From Entonaema liquescens (Eukaryota; Ascomycota; Sordariomycetes; Xylariales; Xylariaceae): a DNA stretch of 64,000 bases. The number at the start of each line of letters is the position of its first letter. Positions within the stretch are counted from its first letter, which is position 1. Of the stretch, positions 60,777 through 64,000 are shown in pieces. The position numbers were made by a program, and so were the translations under genes. The DNA lies in contig CADCSX010000026.1 of the NCBI GenBank assembly GCA_902805475.1, positions 93,608-157,607 of the forward strand. The letters are read 5' to 3'. The notes below the pieces were generated by a model that ran no database searches, was not told the origin of the DNA, and saw nothing but the letters and a program-made list of their open reading frames with translations.

Positions 60777-63700
60777 ACTGTAAATAAAGTAATTTTTATA
60801 AATATATTTATTATAAATAATAATTATTTTAATAAATATATTATTAATAAATTTACCTTAATTATTTTATTAATAATTATTTTAATATTTAAGATAAAAT
60901 ATTTATAAATATTAATAATTTAAATAAAAATTAATAAAAATAATAAATAAATTTAAAAAATTATATTATAATAAAAAAAATAATTAAGGAAAATTGCAAA
61001 AAAGTATATATAAAAATAAATAAAAATAAATAAACCGAAAAAATTAATATAGTTAATAATTATTTTTTTTTTATATATAAAGTGTTTTTTAATAAAAATG
61101 TTATTAAATTTATTTTAAATAAAATAATTTAAATTTTAATTTATTAAAATTATTATAATATTTTTAATAATCGAATTATTTTCTTTATATATAATTTTAT
61201 TAAAATTTACAAAAAAAAAGTTTATATTATAAAAAAAAAATCTTTTATAAAAGATTAATAAATTTGTTTTTATAAAAAATAAAATCTTTAATTTTATTAT
61301 AATTTAATTTAAATAAAAGGTTATTTAAAATATAAATTTTATAATTTATATATATTTTTAATTAAATATTATTTTGGAAAATATATAAAAATTAATTATA
61401 ATTTATATTAATATAAGATATTTTAATATTTTAATTAATTATTTATGGTTAAAAGAATTTATTTTTTATATATAAATTATTAATATATTGTTTATTTTTA
61501 TAAAAAATGTAATTAAAAAAATTTTATTATATAAAAAAACTATTTTTTAATTAAATCTAAAAAATAATTATAATTAAATATAAATGATAAGTTAATTTAT
61601 TATCAAAACATTAATAATTTATAATAATTTTTAATTAAATCTTTTTTTTAATATATTTTTTTTTTAAATATATCATAAATATTTAATATTTAAATTAAAC
61701 CTTAATTATAAATTTTTATGATTAATTAATTATATTAATAATAATTATTCATAAAAGAAATCTTATTTATTAATAAACTTTAATTTAAATTAATACGATA
61801 ATATTACTTAAAATAATAATATAAATCTTAATTTTTTATATAAATTTATTAAAAAATAATTTAAAAAATTTTAATTAAAATTATATATTTATTATTAAAA
61901 TTAATAATTTATTTAATATTTTTATTTCCTTTAAAAAAGAGAAAATAATCTTTTTTTTTAAATTTTATAAATAAATTAATTTGTATTAAATAGAAATAAA
62001 AATTTAGTTATATTAAAGATTATTATAATAAAAAATACCTCGCCACTATTTAAAAAAAAATAATTTTTATATAAATAATTATAATTATTATAAAAAATAT
62101 TATTAATAATTATTAAATAATAAAAAATTTTAATTTAAATAATAATATTATTTATATATTAATATTTAAAAAAGAAATACCAAATAATATTTAATTAATT
62201 ATTAAAAATAATAAAGCTTAAATAAAAAAGCTATTTTTTTTAAAAACTTAATAACTAGAAAATATACTTTTTCGTAAAATAAAAGAAAATATATATATTT
62301 ATCTTCGAAATTTTTATATTAATTTCATAAAACAAATTTAAGATTTAATTAATAATTATAATATTTAAAATAAATTAAATTTTATTAAAATAATTAATAA
62401 AAAGAAATATAAATTTATTTTATAAAAAATTAATAAAATTAAATTTAATTTTTTATTAAATTTTATAAATTTAATATAAAAGAATAAAAAATAATAAATA
62501 AAATCTTTAATAATATATAAAAAAATAATAAATTTAAATATATAAAATAACTGTTATTATTTAATTATCTTATTTTTATAATATATTATATAATTAATAA
62601 TATCCGGAAAAAATATATTATAATTAATTTATAATTATTTAATAAAATAATAATCTTAAATATATATTTTTTATTAATATAAAAATCTATAATTAACAAA
62701 TTTTAAAGATTATATTATATTATAATTATAAATAAATTTAAATTCTTTTATTAATTACTTATTTAATTAAATTATTGAAATAAAATAATGATTATTTTTT
62801 TATAAAACTTTAAAATATTTAATATTATATTAATAAATTATTAAAATAATTCAAATTACATTTAAAAATATATAAATAAAAAATTAAAACTTTATAAACA
62901 ATTTATAATAATATATATTAATAATATTATTATTTATTTTAAAATATTAAAAAAATATTTAAAATATTTAATTTTAATTTTTTAATTATTTTAAAATTTT
63001 AATTTATTTATTAAATTAAATAAATCTTTTTTAGAATATTTTATAATCCGTTTTTTTAAATATTTAATAAATAATTTAAATATATTATTAATAAATAATT
63101 ATATAAAAATTTTTTAAAAATTAAAAATTTTATTTATATTAATAAATTAAAAATATATATTAATTTAATAAATTTTTTTAAAAAATTTATTTTATAATAT
63201 TAATAAAAATTAATACTTTTATAAAAAAAAAAATCGATTATTTAAAAATATATAATAAAAGATTTACTTAAAATAATTTCGAAATATAAAAAATAAGTAA
63301 AATTAATTAAATTTATTTTAATAAACGAAAAAAAATTTTTTTTTAAAATTATTTAAAAAAACTTAACGTTTTTTAATTATTTTATTTATTAAAATATAAA
63401 AAAAATTGCTTTTTTAAAATTAAATATTTTTAAATAAAAAAATTTTATTATAATAATATTTTATAATAAAAGAAAATAAAATAACTTAAAATTAATTATA
63501 AATTTTATTAAATTTATATAATATTTTAATAAAATATTAATTAAAATAAAATAGTAATATTAAATAATAAAATTAAAAATAACTTATTTAATTTAAATTT
63601 ATAAATAATTTTAAATTCATATTTAATTTTATTTATATAATATTATAATTTTTATAAATTATAAAATTATATGAAATATAATTAATTAAATAATTTTAAA

Positions 63701-63861
63701 ATTTATAGATTTAATAAAATTTAATTTATATTTAATAGTAACTTTAATATATTTATTTTAAGTTTATTTAAATATTTAATATATATTAAATTATATTAAT
63801 TTAATATTAAATATTTTATTTAAATTATTTACGTACAATAATATAAAAGATATAATAAAAA

Positions 63862-63956
63862 TTATAAATTAATTTAAAAATTATAAATTAATTTAAAAAT
63901 TATAAATTAATTTAAAAATTATAAATTAATTTAAAAATTATAAATTAATTTAAAAA
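63862..63956. repeat. 19-base AT tandem repeat, five perfect copies
   Basis: TTATAAATTAATTTAAAAA repeated exactly five times (95 bases), ending 44 bases before the window edge. The unit contains the palindrome AAATTAATTT. No mismatches are seen. Confidence 0.92.
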
Positions 63957-64000
63957 TTAATTAAATAATATAATTAAAAATTTTAATTATATAATTAAAT

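Larger units (their letters stand above)
57735..64000. other. Extreme AT-rich block (AT isochore), runs off the window
   Basis: From about 57735 the sequence turns abruptly into A and T with only scattered G or C (by eye well under one base in ten). Stops are so frequent that no frame of 60 codons exists. CpA and TpG are rare and TpA is very common, as expected after repeat-induced point mutation of repeats. It has several tandem arrays. Possible identities are a RIP-decayed transposon island, a centromere or pericentromere, or a subtelomere; the sequence alone does not decide. The right edge is not reached. Confidence 0.85.

Noticed and set aside
57735..64000. Possibility that the AT block is mitochondrial DNA.
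   Set aside because: No frame with mitochondrial protein, rRNA or tRNA features, and composition is far more extreme than usual fungal mitochondrial DNA; it also continues directly from a nuclear gene region.

Overview
The window is nuclear DNA from a filamentous ascomycete (Pezizomycotina; several best-recalled protein resemblances suggest Sordariomycetes, but that is only an impression). The evidence is short introns of about 49-91 bases with GT..AG ends, genes on both strands with no operons, fungal-only families (Gpr1/Fun34 acetate channel, Kes1-type oxysterol-binding protein, RTC5, fungal Nbs1) and a 6.3 kb block of almost pure A+T at the right end, typical of the AT isochores of fungi with RIP. 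I rebuilt 24 probable protein genes by joining exons by eye. All exon borders are inferences from splice sites, reading phase and family conservation.

Layout. 0-10 kb: MFS anion/allantoate-type transporter (+), Kes1/Osh4 oxysterol-binding protein (-), a small Cys-containing secreted protein (-), RTC5 TLDc protein (+), RCF1 respiratory supercomplex factor (-). 10-20 kb: threonine deaminase ILV1 (+), mitochondrial ribosomal protein bL36m (+), LYR-motif protein LYRM2-like (-), histone N-terminal acetyltransferase NAT4/NAA40 (+), a single-pass membrane protein (+), a DUF7730-like protein (-), a secreted polysaccharide-lyase-like enzyme (-). 20-33 kb: Nbs1 of the MRN DNA-repair complex (+), an IRC21-like cytochrome b5 protein (-), a 785-residue Ser/Pro-rich coiled-coil protein (+), a DnaJ-X chaperone (-), a UDP-4-keto-6-deoxyglucose 3,5-epimerase/4-reductase (-). 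33-57 kb: squalene synthase ERG9 (+), an NmrA-like atypical SDR (+), a proteinase-K-type subtilase (-), an F-box protein (+), GPI mannosyltransferase GPI14 (-), TRAX (+), a Gpr1/Ady2-type acetate transporter (+). Two gene-poor stretches (41.4-45.7 kb and 51.6-56.0 kb) lie between them. 57.7-64 kb is the AT block, with at least two tandem arrays and no gene.

The genes are a mixed set of housekeeping functions (mitochondrial translation and respiration, sterol and GPI synthesis, amino-acid synthesis, DNA repair) plus a few secreted enzymes. I see no biosynthetic gene cluster, virus, CRISPR array or intact transposon. The strongest unexpected signal is technical or evolutionary: six otherwise well-conserved genes carry between them seven apparent losses of exactly one base, nearly all explained by a homopolymer that is one base short. 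This points to assembly indel errors rather than to real pseudogenes, and it changes how these genes should be annotated. The other notable signal is the 10-base palindrome TACCTAGGTA, which recurs in intergenic DNA.
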